Below are positions 36,087-45,066 of a stretch of DNA of 64,000 nt, one piece after another. Within the stretch, counting starts at the first letter, position 1; each line of letters starts with the position of its first letter. Where the stretch lies: NCBI GenBank assembly GCA_030248225.1, contig JASANE010001549.1, forward strand, positions 1-64,000, written 5' to 3'. A model generated the notes under the pieces. The model saw only the letters and a list, made by a program, of their open reading frames with translations. It was not told the DNA's origin and did no database searches. The stretch is from Trileptium ribeirensis (taxonomy: Eukaryota; Nematoda; Enoplea; Enoplida; Thoracostomopsidae). Position numbers and translations under genes: made by a program.

Positions 36087-36845
36087 CTACAACCGTCTCT
36101 CACGAGGCGGTTGTCTAGGAGGTTGGACCACCTCCAATCCGATATCTTCGGGTTGTAATTGTCTTTGTCCACTGTCCTCGTCAGGTTCCAAGTCCGGATG
36201 TGCCGATAGCATGTCCTCGATGTCCTGTTCGTCAAATATATCCCTGAAAGGTTCAAACATGTCGTGCCGTACACGAGCACTACCAGGTGGATAACCCATC
36301 GGCATAACAGGGTCACGATGTCGCGTCGGTGGAGCGAGGGGTATAGTCCGTCGAGTTGGTGCCGTAGTCTGGGGCTTTAAACTCCGGGGGTCGAGACGCG
36401 GTATTATGTCTCGAGCTTCTTCCCCTAGTGGTATATATTCTTCATACCAACGGCAACGGTCCCTAGCTTGTCTATGTGGCTGTCGGCGAATAGATTGAGG
36501 GGGTTCTTCTCTCTCCTTGACTTGGCGTACAGAGGGTCCCATTTCAGGAGATCCCTCGCTCTCCTCCGTTGGAGGGTCGAGTTCAAAGTGGGACCTTCGA
36601 CGAGGTCCCGGTAAAAGTTGACTAAGAGGTATCTCATCCTCGTCGTCTTCCCAACTAACTTGTGATTGGGCTCTGGCTGAGGTTTGTCTACGTGGCTTGA
36701 CGCGTGATGGTTGAGTTAGAACTCCCTTGAGGGTGGAGAAAGCGCTGCGCGGCGGCGCTCTTCCCTTCCTCCCGGTAGAGGAGCCCTTGGTCGATTCGCC
36801 AATGGTTGATGTTGTCTCCTCGTCCTTTTCTACAGTCCGTGTCAT
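36087..36845 (-). CDS. Disordered basic/acidic ORF with ATGA start overlap
   Basis: 252 codons. Its ATG (36845-36843) overlaps the stop of the integrase-tail ORF as ATGA, which suggests termination-reinitiation of translation. The composition is Pro/Arg/Glu/Ser-rich and predicted disordered: an Arg-rich start (TQPSRVKPRRQ), an acidic run (SWEDDEDEIPLSQLL), and a short ordered-looking acidic helix near residues 195-225 (FEPFRDIFDEQDIEDML). I recognise no domain. The position between integrase and the NADAR gene suggests an accessory or structural role. Confidence 0.6.
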   Translation of the reverse strand: MTRTVEKDEETTSTIGESTKGSSTGRKGRAPPRSAFSTLKGVLTQPSRVKPRRQTSARAQSQVSWEDDEDEIPLSQLLPGPRRRSHFELDPPTEESEGSPEMGPSVRQVKEREEPPQSIRRQPHRQARDRCRWYEEYIPLGEEARDIIPRLDPRSLKPQTTAPTRRTIPLAPPTRHRDPVMPMGYPPGSARVRHDMFEPFRDIFDEQDIEDMLSAHPDLEPDEDSGQRQLQPEDIGLEVVQPPRQPPRERRL

Positions 36846-38812
36846 CGTTTCGGTCGACCGCCTTCCGAAGACTCGGGAGGTCGGCGTTGTTTACTTGTGC
36901 TCTGTTTACTTGCTTCGCGTTGTCGAGCTAAGCTTTCACTGAATTCTTCTACAATCCCGTCGGCTGCTACTTGGTCTTCCGTGTGGATGTATTGTACGGG
37001 GGATCCTCTTATGTACTCCATTAGTTCAGTCGCATCCTGTATTTCTCCTCGGGCACGAGCGGCTTCCTCTAGCTTCCTCCTTATTTCTTGCATTTCCCAT
37101 TCCCATTGTGCTAGTTCATTTTGTCTTTGGGTGGTCCATCGGCCAAAAGATGGCACCTGTGGGCCCTTAGTTCCATGCTCCGCTAGGGGTGACAATAGGG
37201 GAGGGATTGTCCACCGGTGGGGTGGTGTCGGGGAATCGATTGTTTTAGGTGACGTGGTCTCCGAGCTTACGGATGATACTAGTTCATTAGTCGGTGTAGG
37301 GGGTTGGACTTGCTTTCGTCGGGGTTTAGGCTTAGGTTTTGGTGTTAGTACAGGTTTCGGAGGAGGTTGGCCATTTGTTGGGGCGGATTGTGCGGGTTGT
37401 GGTTTAGGAGGGGTATAATACGGTGTGATCCATTCGTCTGGAACGTAGTCCTCTAACGTGGCTTCGAATCCTAGTGGCATCAGGGGTGAGTGTGGGAGTG
37501 GCTTAGGTGGGGCGGAGTATGCTTGACGAGGCTTGGGATATTGTTGTTCATAAGACGCTATAGGTTCGCGGTAGGCATGGTATGGTGTCACTGGCTTGTC
37601 CGATTCAGTCACTAAGCGTTGTGTTTGGGTGCTGCGGGATGTCTGGGTAGCGATTACGGCTCGACGTTGGGTAGGCGTAAGAGGCGAGGTTTGGACAGCG
37701 TGTTCAACGGCTGACGTTGGAGATACAGTTTGCTCTGGAGTATGGGACGAGTGTTCGTCCGGGTCCTGTGAAGCGAGTAATTCCACGAGACCTAGGTCGT
37801 TAACGTTGAATGGTCGTAGCGCGCGACCGTCATCAGAGCGTTTCACCGTTAGAGGCCTTGTAGGCTCGTCAGTCCGAACGGCTCGATCCTGTTCTCGTAG
37901 GGTTATTGATGCAGTGTGTTGTCCATACTCCGGCGAGAAAGTACCAGGGGGTTTGTCAAGTGCGTAAGGTAACTTAGCGGGGTCTAGGGTTGCGAGTTCC
38001 TGTGATATAGCGGGCCATTCGGTGTCTGGGGTTCTGTCAGGGTCACAGAGGGGAAGTCTGTTTTGTTGCGGGGCTCCGGAGGAGCCCTGAGCCTGAATGG
38101 TCAGCTGTTCTACTGCAGCGCGGTGTATGTCCGCTTGCGCTTGTGTGTACTCTAGGTTAGGTTCTCCTACCTCTACACTGGCGACGTAGGATGCACCTTC
38201 AACCTCCTGGCGCAACCGGTCTACCTTTCCTGGATCTGCAGCCTGTAATTCCTTGGCGAAATATTTGTCAGCGAGGATAGTCTCTACGGGTTCCTGTAGG
38301 GCAGCCTCAATATAGGCGGGAGGGACTGCCTTGAGTAAATCAGCCATGTCAGGGAAGCTGCTTAGCGGGCGATAGCATGGTTTGGTGCGGTTTATGTGAA
38401 CGACATGATCGGAAGCATTAGGTTGTCCAGGGACCTTAACACAAATGCAAGGCAGCACTATTTTAGTAATCTGGTACGGTCCACACCACCTACGTTCTAA
38501 TTTGCGCGATAGTCCTGGTGTCGTGTAGTATCGATAGACCCATACATGGTCATTAACACGGTAGTCCGGGACCTTGATCTTACGATTACGGTAGCGTTTT
38601 CTGTATTCCCGAGCAGATTGCATAGACCGGTAGGCTCGGTCCCTGACGGTGGCTAACCAGCGTTGCACATTAGCACGATATGCTTCTGCTCCGGGGTAAC
38701 GTCCCCAGTCAGTCTGTGTTTCGATTCCACCCGGCACGCGGGGTTGGAATCCGTGCATGAGCATGACTGGGGGATAGTGCGTGGAAGCATGTACTGCTGA
38801 ATTGTAGGACAT
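36842..38812 (-). CDS. pol: Integrase C-terminal module with long Pro-rich tail
   Basis: 656 open codons from 38812. The first about 130 residues are the end of a gypsy-type integrase: HASTHYPPVMLMHG, the basic YRKRYRNRKIKVPDYRVNDHVWVY stretch (about 70-93), and the GPY/F motif RRWCGPYQITKI at about 108-119. The remaining roughly 500 residues are Pro/Gln/Ser/Thr-rich and probably disordered, much longer than the usual integrase tail. The true start of the polyprotein is far upstream. The frame just before 38812 is broken, including a stop at 38903-38905. It ends in the ATGA overlap with the next ORF. Confidence 0.75.
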   Translation of the reverse strand: MSYNSAVHASTHYPPVMLMHGFQPRVPGGIETQTDWGRYPGAEAYRANVQRWLATVRDRAYRSMQSAREYRKRYRNRKIKVPDYRVNDHVWVYRYYTTPGLSRKLERRWCGPYQITKIVLPCICVKVPGQPNASDHVVHINRTKPCYRPLSSFPDMADLLKAVPPAYIEAALQEPVETILADKYFAKELQAADPGKVDRLRQEVEGASYVASVEVGEPNLEYTQAQADIHRAAVEQLTIQAQGSSGAPQQNRLPLCDPDRTPDTEWPAISQELATLDPAKLPYALDKPPGTFSPEYGQHTASITLREQDRAVRTDEPTRPLTVKRSDDGRALRPFNVNDLGLVELLASQDPDEHSSHTPEQTVSPTSAVEHAVQTSPLTPTQRRAVIATQTSRSTQTQRLVTESDKPVTPYHAYREPIASYEQQYPKPRQAYSAPPKPLPHSPLMPLGFEATLEDYVPDEWITPYYTPPKPQPAQSAPTNGQPPPKPVLTPKPKPKPRRKQVQPPTPTNELVSSVSSETTSPKTIDSPTPPHRWTIPPLLSPLAEHGTKGPQVPSFGRWTTQRQNELAQWEWEMQEIRRKLEEAARARGEIQDATELMEYIRGSPVQYIHTEDQVAADGIVEEFSESLARQREASKQSTSKQRRPPESSEGGRPKR

Positions 38813-39470
38813 GATGCAGTACGGCAGGACTTCATCCCACGTAGTGTGGTCCTTTTCAGGTAATGCTACTCTTATGAGAAATAAAAGAGTGCGGTTAAAG
38901 CGTTAGATCTCTCCATTTGCCTTCGGATTGTAACTTAAGGTTTCACGCTTAAATGTATTTAGTCTAGCGCACAAAGCTTCCATCACTTCTGAGACGAAAC
39001 ATCCGCCTCGGTCTGAGACTAAGCTCTTCGGGTGCGCCATAGCGGCACACCATGTCCTCGACAAAAACCTTAGCTACACTCTTGGCGTCTGGTCCGGCAG
39101 AGCAGCGGCAATTACTAGTTTCGTGAACTGGTCGATAAAGGCAATTACGTACCTATTTCCGTTTCGGGATAGCACCCGAGTGTCCAATATGTCAACAAAC
39201 ATGCGGTGCATGGGTGCACTAGCCAAAGGGGTTCTCTCCGAGCGCGGCTCGAACATGTTGTGGTAAATTCCTTGAGCGTTGGCAGAGTACGCACCGCTTA
39301 ACATATTCGTCTACGTCCTTACCCATGGTTTCCCAGTAATAGAACTGTTTGAGTTTGAGTAATAGATCTCTACCTGGATGTCCACCAAACAGCGTATCGT
39401 GTTCATGCTTAAGTATTTGTCGTATTAGCAATCTTGGTACGCATAATTTGGGTCTATGGTCGTTTGGCAT
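38813..39470 (-). pseudogene. pol: Integrase zinc-finger and catalytic core, broken
   Basis: At 39470-39219 is the HHCC finger (HEHDTLFGGHPG, then YVKRCVLCQRS). At 39304-39074, in another frame, is the core with the first catalytic Asp in MHRMFVDILD. At about 39010-38890 is the SDRGGCF block with the second Asp. In the block YNPKANGEI, the codon at the catalytic Glu position (38905-38903) is TAA. At least one frameshift and this stop make the enzyme dead. The spacing otherwise fits a D,D-35-E Ty3/gypsy integrase. Confidence 0.75.
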
Positions 39471-39762
39471 GATGGGATGTAGTTATAAAATAGCGGTGTC
39501 AGGGAAGAGCCTGTAATGGTGGGCTTCTAGCTTGAGGACGGTCGCTGCCTTTTCGTCGGCTGGCGACTGTCGAGTATGCAAGTACCACCAAATAGGACCA
39601 AATTGTTTATCTCGTTGAATGTATGGTAAGTAATTGAGAAGGTTCCTCCCTTAGTATTGTTGGAAGTGGGGTAAGTATATGTATTCTCCAGTGTCATAAA
39701 CCTGTTCAGGTCGTTGTAATTGTATTCGTGGTCCGCATGCGTAAGCAACCCTAATTAGTGTA
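39471..39762 (-). pseudogene. pol: RNase H-integrase linker, broken
   Basis: A short open frame at 39527-39748 (NDLNRFMTLENTYTYPTSNNTKGG) lies out of frame with its neighbours. It is presumably linker sequence between RNase H and the integrase finger; no domain is seen. Confidence 0.4.
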
Positions 39763-40443
39763 TCAAATTACAAATACCTCGGGTAAACCTCCATATCTCT
39801 GTCTAGCATTTGTCGGTAGCGTCCGTGGTCTAGCGGGTTCAGGTGTACCAGCCGTGGCACGGGTCGAGCTCTCACTCGCCGCGCCAGGAGCAGGCGGTGT
39901 CGGAGCGGTCGGGGGTTCTTGGGGCAACGTAAGTCTAGCGGGTGGTTCGGGCGCTGAAGAGGGTCCGAGGGTCGGTTCATCAGTGGATTCTGGCGGTCCT
40001 GGGGCTGTCTTCCGTCTCCGAGGTACTTCGACTCCTTCAAGCCAGGGGTCGTCTACGTCTCCACAGAAGATTAAACGTGTTGGATCCGGTAGGGGATCAT
40101 AACCAAGTCCTCCAAACTTACGATAGAAGCGTTCCCGAACATACTCAGGTGGTAGGGTGACGGGAGCGTCCGGGGGAAGTCCCATGAGTTGTCGAGTAAG
40201 TCGTTTCCAAACTTTTTCGGTGGGAAATCGACGGGGCGGTTTAGCTGGAGCTTTGCCTTTACCACGATCCTGTCCTTTAACAGCTACAGCAACCATTCGA
40301 GGATGGTCCTGTTCGTCCTGCTCAGCTTCGTCCGAAGAGTAGGAAAATTCCACGTCATGGCGAGGGTCGCGTGAAAGTCCGTCTGCGTTGGTATTAGCCT
40401 TACCTGGTCGATATTCGATGTTGAAACCACCAAATTCTATCAA
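39763..40443 (-). CDS. pol: End of RNase H plus Pro-rich linker
   Basis: 226 open codons. The start, GGFNIEYRPGKANTNADGLSR, is the conserved end of gypsy RNase H (N-x-x-ADxLSR, holding the last catalytic Asp). It is followed by an acidic segment, a basic segment (KGQDRGKGKAPAKPPRR) and a Pro/Ala/Thr-rich run. This linker of about 200 residues between RNase H and integrase is longer than usual. The frame is separated from the preceding RNase H part by a frameshift near 40440. Confidence 0.65.
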   Translation of the reverse strand: MIEFGGFNIEYRPGKANTNADGLSRDPRHDVEFSYSSDEAEQDEQDHPRMVAVAVKGQDRGKGKAPAKPPRRFPTEKVWKRLTRQLMGLPPDAPVTLPPEYVRERFYRKFGGLGYDPLPDPTRLIFCGDVDDPWLEGVEVPRRRKTAPGPPESTDEPTLGPSSAPEPPARLTLPQEPPTAPTPPAPGAASESSTRATAGTPEPARPRTLPTNARQRYGGLPEVFVI

Positions 40444-40813
40444 TAGCTCATTTCGCCATTGGCCCGTCGCGAATTTCGCGGCGGTCTCTCGAACAGTGCC
40501 TTAAGTGGCTTATGGTCAGTCTCAACGTGGAATTCGTGTCCAAGTAGGTAGTGTCTGAAGTGTAAGGCAGCCCATCGAATGGCAAGAGCTTCGGTATCGA
40601 TGGCAGGATATCGGCGTTGATAGTCCACGAGCGATTTGCTCGCGTAGGCGATAGGCAATGTCCCTTTGTCGGTCTTTTGCGAAAGCACAGCCCTAGGGCA
40701 TATCCAGAAGCGTCCGTTTGGAATATAAAAGGTTAAGAAAAATCCGGATGGAGTAATGGTTCCTGTACTAACGCCTTACGTAGTTTTCCGAATGCTTCCT
40801 CGCATTGCGGTGT
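40440..40813 (-). pseudogene. pol: RNase H N-terminal part, broken
   Basis: The open frame 40688-40440 includes PIAYASKSLVDYQRRYPAIDTEALAI (with the catalytic Glu in DTEALA) and HVETDHKPLKAL (catalytic Asp). The first catalytic Asp block (LQTDASGYALG-like) lies above 40700 in another frame. At least two frame breaks occur between the RT thumb and this domain. Confidence 0.65.
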
Positions 40814-41206
40814 TCACTTAAATTCACTGTCCTTCCGTCTGAGTGCGTTGAGCGGCTCGCAAATTTCAGAGTAATGTGGTATAAATTTGTGATAGTATCC
40901 TACAAGTCCTAGGAAACTTTGTAACTGTTTGAGAGTTTCCGGTCGTTTGTAATTGTCTATTGCGGCGGTTTTCTCGGGGTCTGGTTTGACTCCTTCAGAA
41001 CTAATAATGTGTCCAAGGTATTTTTCCAGTTGTTTCTGTCCAAATTGGCATTTTGAAGGTTTTAACTCGAGGTTGGCCTTACGGAACCTATCAAATACAG
41101 TAATTAGGTCCGCTAGGTGTTGTTCGAATGTGGGCGAAAAGACTAGTATGTCATCTATATAGATGAGGCATCGTTCCCATTCTAAGCCCTTTAATATGAT
41201 TGACAT
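40814..41206 (-). CDS. pol: Reverse transcriptase, C-terminal part with YIDD
   Basis: 130 open codons after a frameshift. They contain the catalytic YIDD at about 41159-41148 (LIYIDDILVFSP), the SKCQFG motif, LGHIIS-x-GVKPDPEK, and the RT thumb/connection FLGLVGYYHKFIPHYS. This is typical Ty3/gypsy. A stop at 40814-40816 follows. Confidence 0.85.
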   Translation of the reverse strand: MSIILKGLEWERCLIYIDDILVFSPTFEQHLADLITVFDRFRKANLELKPSKCQFGQKQLEKYLGHIISSEGVKPDPEKTAAIDNYKRPETLKQLQSFLGLVGYYHKFIPHYSEICEPLNALRRKDSEFK

Positions 41207-41235
41207 GCACCTTTGAAAGGCGCCGGGCGAAGAAT

Positions 41236-43275
41236 TCAGTCCGAATGGCAGAACGTTGTATTCATATTGTCCGTGGACAGTGAGAAGGAAGTTTTCTCCT
41301 TGGTCTCGGGGTCCAATTCTAGTTGCCAGAAACCTTTGTTAAGATCTAAACTGGACATGAATTTGGTGTTTCTGAGACATCCCAATATGTCATCTATGCG
41401 GGGTAATGGGTATAAGTCACGTTCTGCAACTACGTTGAGCTTACGGAAGTCGACACACAACCGCAAGGTACCGTCACTTTTGGTGACGTAAACTATGGGA
41501 GAACCCCAAGGTGAATCTGATGGCGTTATTAGACCTGCTTCTACCATATTGTTTAATTCCTCATGCAAGGGCTCTCGCAATGAGTGTGCTAGGCGATAGG
41601 GTACCTGTTTAATGGGCCTTGCGTCTCCAGTAACTATCCTGTGCTGGTGCACACCACACCTTCCTAGATCAAACGGATGTACACTGAATATGTCTGCGTT
41701 CTCCGAGATAGTCGTTTTCAATTGTTTAAGCTCGAAAGGGTTAAGGGCCGTTTGTCCGAAGTCAAATTTACTCAAAACTTGTATGGATCGTTCGGTGTCA
41801 ATTGTCTTCTTCTGTTCGCTTATAATTTGTACAACATTGTCTCGTGTAACTCCAATGTTATTACATTGCTTAGTGCGCTTCGGAGGGTCGAGTTGTAGCA
41901 AACGCTTGTTGCTGTCATATAAGAACTCGACCTCGTTATCGTCAAGCATCTCAAAATGTCCTATTGTCTGTCCGGCATGTATAGCAACGGGAAAGTTCCC
42001 AAAGTTCATTAGGGCTATTGGGATCATGCGTTGGCCAGTAAGTACCAGAGAGTGGGCTATAGCAACGTCCCTAATAAATGGGTCTGGTACGAATAAAGCT
42101 TGACCAGTCGGAGGTTGAGTAATTTCCGGGATGGCGTTGATGAACAGCTCGGTGTTTGGTGGTACTTGAGTGTATTTCCTAGTTACTACGTTAATGACTG
42201 GTGGTCTATAGTCCCCTTGGTCGGCGAAAGGCGCCGAGCAGTTTTCAGTTCCATTGGATAGATCCATACAGCGGTCTTTGAAGTTTATGGCGACATATGG
42301 TAGTAATGCCATGAAGTCAGTACCTAAGATACATTCGTACGGAGTGTCGGTTGCTACCTGAAAGTCACACGGTGTGCTTAGCGATCCTATTGTGATCGGC
42401 GCTTTCACGACTCCGCTTATGTTCAACTCTTGTTGTGTAGCTGATACTATGCGGGTAGAGTTCGTATCGCGACGAACCAGTCCCAGACGGGCGGCTAGGG
42501 CTTGGGACATGATTGAAACGTCGGCTCCAGTGTCCACGACCGTCGTAACTGGGGTACCAAGTATGGTTGCGTTAATAAGCAATGGGGTGTTGCCCGCATT
42601 CATAGTGTTTAGTTGTCTAGTGAATATACCTTGACGAGGTACACGGCGTGAGTCACGAGTGGGAGCGACGAATAGTTCATCGTCCTCAATGGAAACAAGT
42701 TCTTCCTCGGATGAGTTACGTGATGTCCATAGTGTATTCGAGCGACGTGGGGCACGGCTGGACGCGACGGACACGCGCGGCGATCCCGAAAGCCCAACCG
42801 TGACCTCAGTCGGCGAAGTTCTGTCTGTATGAGGGAAGTCGTCTTCCTCGGGTGGGGCACTCGGTAATTGCTGTTTTGCTCTAATCCATCGGATTGTTTT
42901 CTTAGGCTTACGATCGGTCCTAATTAGTCGTCCACGACATGGGAACCATCGGGGGATATAGTATCCATACTTAGGTGGGACCTTGCATTTAGTCATAAAA
43001 TAAATCAGACTGAACAGTCCTACAACGACGGTAATGAGGAAGTAGGGCAAGAATCCTGTGTATTCCACAGCGGGAAGATTAACAACGCTCCGTACTTGAT
43101 CTTTAGCTATCCGCGCGACCCGCAAATTGATAGCATTGGCGTTGTCAAGTGAGTCCCAAGTCAGAGGTCTTAGCTTGATACCGGATAGCCGGTCAATAGT
43201 GATATTTGGCCAAAATTTTATTGTAATTTTCTCGGGTTTTAACATGCTAGTGAGCACTATTGACCCTACAACCAA
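41236..43275 (-). CDS. pol: Envelope membrane anchor fused to protease and RT (one open frame)
   Basis: 679 codons open. The first codon is not an ATG start: the frame continues from env across a single TGA at 43302-43300. Residues 1-73 are envelope-like extracellular sequence, 74-94 a membrane anchor (GFLPYFLITVVVGLFSLIYF), then a basic cytoplasmic-like stretch, PSAP at 138-141, and a Ser/Arg/Glu-rich linker. Protease lies at about 229-330 with the DTGAD active site at 248-252 and ILGTDF at 316-321. RT starts at about 540 (LITPSDSPWGSP, CVDFRKLN, DLNKGFWQLELD). A one-base frameshift at about 41255, just before the expected VLPFGL block, ends it at 41236. An envelope anchor directly upstream of protease in the same frame is not the normal retroviral order. 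Confidence 0.8.
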   Translation of the reverse strand: MVVGSIVLTSMLKPEKITIKFWPNITIDRLSGIKLRPLTWDSLDNANAINLRVARIAKDQVRSVVNLPAVEYTGFLPYFLITVVVGLFSLIYFMTKCKVPPKYGYYIPRWFPCRGRLIRTDRKPKKTIRWIRAKQQLPSAPPEEDDFPHTDRTSPTEVTVGLSGSPRVSVASSRAPRRSNTLWTSRNSSEEELVSIEDDELFVAPTRDSRRVPRQGIFTRQLNTMNAGNTPLLINATILGTPVTTVVDTGADVSIMSQALAARLGLVRRDTNSTRIVSATQQELNISGVVKAPITIGSLSTPCDFQVATDTPYECILGTDFMALLPYVAINFKDRCMDLSNGTENCSAPFADQGDYRPPVINVVTRKYTQVPPNTELFINAIPEITQPPTGQALFVPDPFIRDVAIAHSLVLTGQRMIPIALMNFGNFPVAIHAGQTIGHFEMLDDNEVEFLYDSNKRLLQLDPPKRTKQCNNIGVTRDNVVQIISEQKKTIDTERSIQVLSKFDFGQTALNPFELKQLKTTISENADIFSVHPFDLGRCGVHQHRIVTGDARPIKQVPYRLAHSLREPLHEELNNMVEAGLITPSDSPWGSPIVYVTKSDGTLRLCVDFRKLNVVAERDLYPLPRIDDILGCLRNTKFMSSLDLNKGFWQLELDPETKEKTSFSLSTDNMNTTFCHSD

Positions 43276-43299
43276 CTGAGTGTAGTTTCCGTGTGGGAA

Positions 43300-44067
43300 T
43301 CACAAAACTCCATTTGGCGGTACCTTTATTGGCTTACCCAACGTAACGTGATCTAGTTGTCTCCGATTTGTCAGTATAACCTCAGGTTCATTAGTCCGAA
43401 TTAATACGCCTTGTATGGTCGTGTGTACGGATGTGTCATTGGCAAGTGGGCCTATCAGGGAACGGTTGCTGCATGTATGTTTAATAGTCTCAGGCACATG
43501 TTCGCACGCAATGGTCCATTCTAAACAATTTGTACTATGATCGGTTATCAGCGCGTGTGGTTCACAAAAAGCGATTACTGGTCTTTGTTTGCATGCTCCC
43601 AAATTGAGTGATTCGAAGCGAATGTGCCCCAAACGGGCGGCGTATTGAGGTAGCGGCAGTCTCAGCTGCGTCAGCGTGGCAGGTGCGTTCCAGTTGGTGT
43701 TATAGATCCGAAAATATGTTCGAATATCATTGCGCATTGGCAGTGGTATTTGCAAAATGAATCCAAAACGGAACGCGGTTAAATCCACGCTCACAGGCAT
43801 GACGCGGCCAAACTGATAGGCGAGGCTAGGCTCGCGCATGAGGATAGTCTTGGAAATACGTGGATCCATGGAAAATAACCGTCGTAGCATGACGACGTCG
43901 ATAACGGCGGGAGATAATTCGCCGTTAAGCATGGATTCCATTATAGCTTGTACCGACGAGCGCATATTGGCTCGAAGTATGTGATCTATTAGCTGATGGT
44001 GCACGTGCGCGATCTCTTTCTGATCGGCACACCTAACCTGTTCTATCATAGAGACAACCTTTTGCAT
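43300..44067 (-). pseudogene. env: Envelope-like glycoprotein, C-terminal ectodomain
   Basis: 255 open codons, starting downstream of the MITE. The frame is in fact open from about 44110 to 43300. A helical stretch of about 40 residues comes first, then a domain with six cysteines (positions about 160-206) and N-glycosylation sequons (NRS, NDT). It ends at TGA 43302-43300, directly in frame with the membrane anchor that follows. Cysteine spacing and position resemble the C-terminal half of insect errantivirus / baculovirus-F-like or other class-I-like fusion proteins. I cannot assign the family firmly. Confidence 0.6.
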
Positions 44068-44119
44068 GCTATGGTGTAGAAACGCATAGATGTCCTCGTT
44101 TGCTCGGGTCAGTTGCTTA

Positions 44120-44629
44120 TGCGGCGTTCACGTTATAATGTCCCCAAAGTTTGGAACCTATGTACCCCACACAGTGTCAGACACACTGTTGACAACAGGG
44201 TGTCTTAGACACCCCCATGTTTTTAATAAATTTTTTCAACGGTAGCTAGTTACGCGTATTACCACTTGCCGACAGTGTCAGGCACACCGTGTCTTCTGGC
44301 AGTTTTATTGACACTGTTCGGAATTATTTGAGCAATGTTCATATGGGCTAGATACAAATATCGAGAATTTAGGAAAAACTCCACAGGACAGTTGACTAAT
44401 AAACCGCATTCGCTACAGACGGTGTCCGTTATAATTAATTCGCGCCAAATTGGTAGCTAAGGGTGTGTACGACACTGTCTAGAAAAAATTTAGTAGCTAA
44501 GGGTGTGTCGTACACCCTCGGCATTTGATTTACAGTATGGGTGCCGCCCTGACTGTCTATACGGTAGGGTCGCGACTACAGGGGGTCAAAAGTTCCAAAC
44601 AGCGGGGACATTATAACGTGAACGCCGCA
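44120..44629. mobile_element. MITE inserted in env (PIF/Harbinger type)
   Basis: A 510-bp noncoding element flanked by TTA at 44117-44119 and 44630-44632. There is a perfect 26-bp terminal inverted repeat beginning TGCGGCGTTCACGTTATAA at both ends. The inside carries several GTGTCAGACACAC / GGTGTCTTAGACACC / GGGTGTGTCGTACACCC palindromes. It splits the envelope frame, so the insertion postdates loss of, or ended, envelope function. The termini differ from those of MITE copies A and B but the target type is the same. Confidence 0.88.
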
Positions 44630-44661
44630 TTATGGCCTTAGTATTTCGAAAGGAGACATCG

Positions 44662-45066
44662 TTAGTCTTCGCGCATGAATTTATCGAGGACAGTTGCTTG
44701 CTGACGAACATTGTTAATGTGTACTCCATTGGGAAAAGCCATTCCCAGGCCTAAGAAACCTGAGACGGCACCTGCAGCAGCGGCAATCAAGCTGGCAAAA
44801 CGCTTTTCTCTTTTATTCGTAAGGTCACACAATTGTTCGTTTGCGACGCAGAAAGAATGCACAAGTAGCGAATAATAATTGGTGTCCAGTACACCGTGAT
44901 AGGCGTCATCTAATTCGCGTTCCAAAGCGCTTAGGGTTTCGTGCAACTGTGGGTATTCGGTGCAGTTGACCTTCCGGCAGCAGTCAGCGCGACATGATCC
45001 GTTCGCTTCATAAGGTGGACAGAATTTGCTCACGTAAGGATCGGACTTACGTTCCCAATCTCGAAG
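44662..45066 (-). pseudogene. env: Envelope-like glycoprotein, middle part with furin-like site
   Basis: Continues in the same frame as the upstream part after a single TAA at 45069-45067. It contains a cysteine-rich start (CRADCCRKVNC, sequon NCT), then a helical region. A furin-like KREKR lies at about 44814-44800, followed at once by a hydrophobic Ala/Gly-rich segment of about 22 residues (44799-44734), as in class I fusion peptides. It ends at TAA 44664-44662, about 30 bp before the MITE target site. Two stops and the MITE mean no full glycoprotein is made. Confidence 0.68.
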
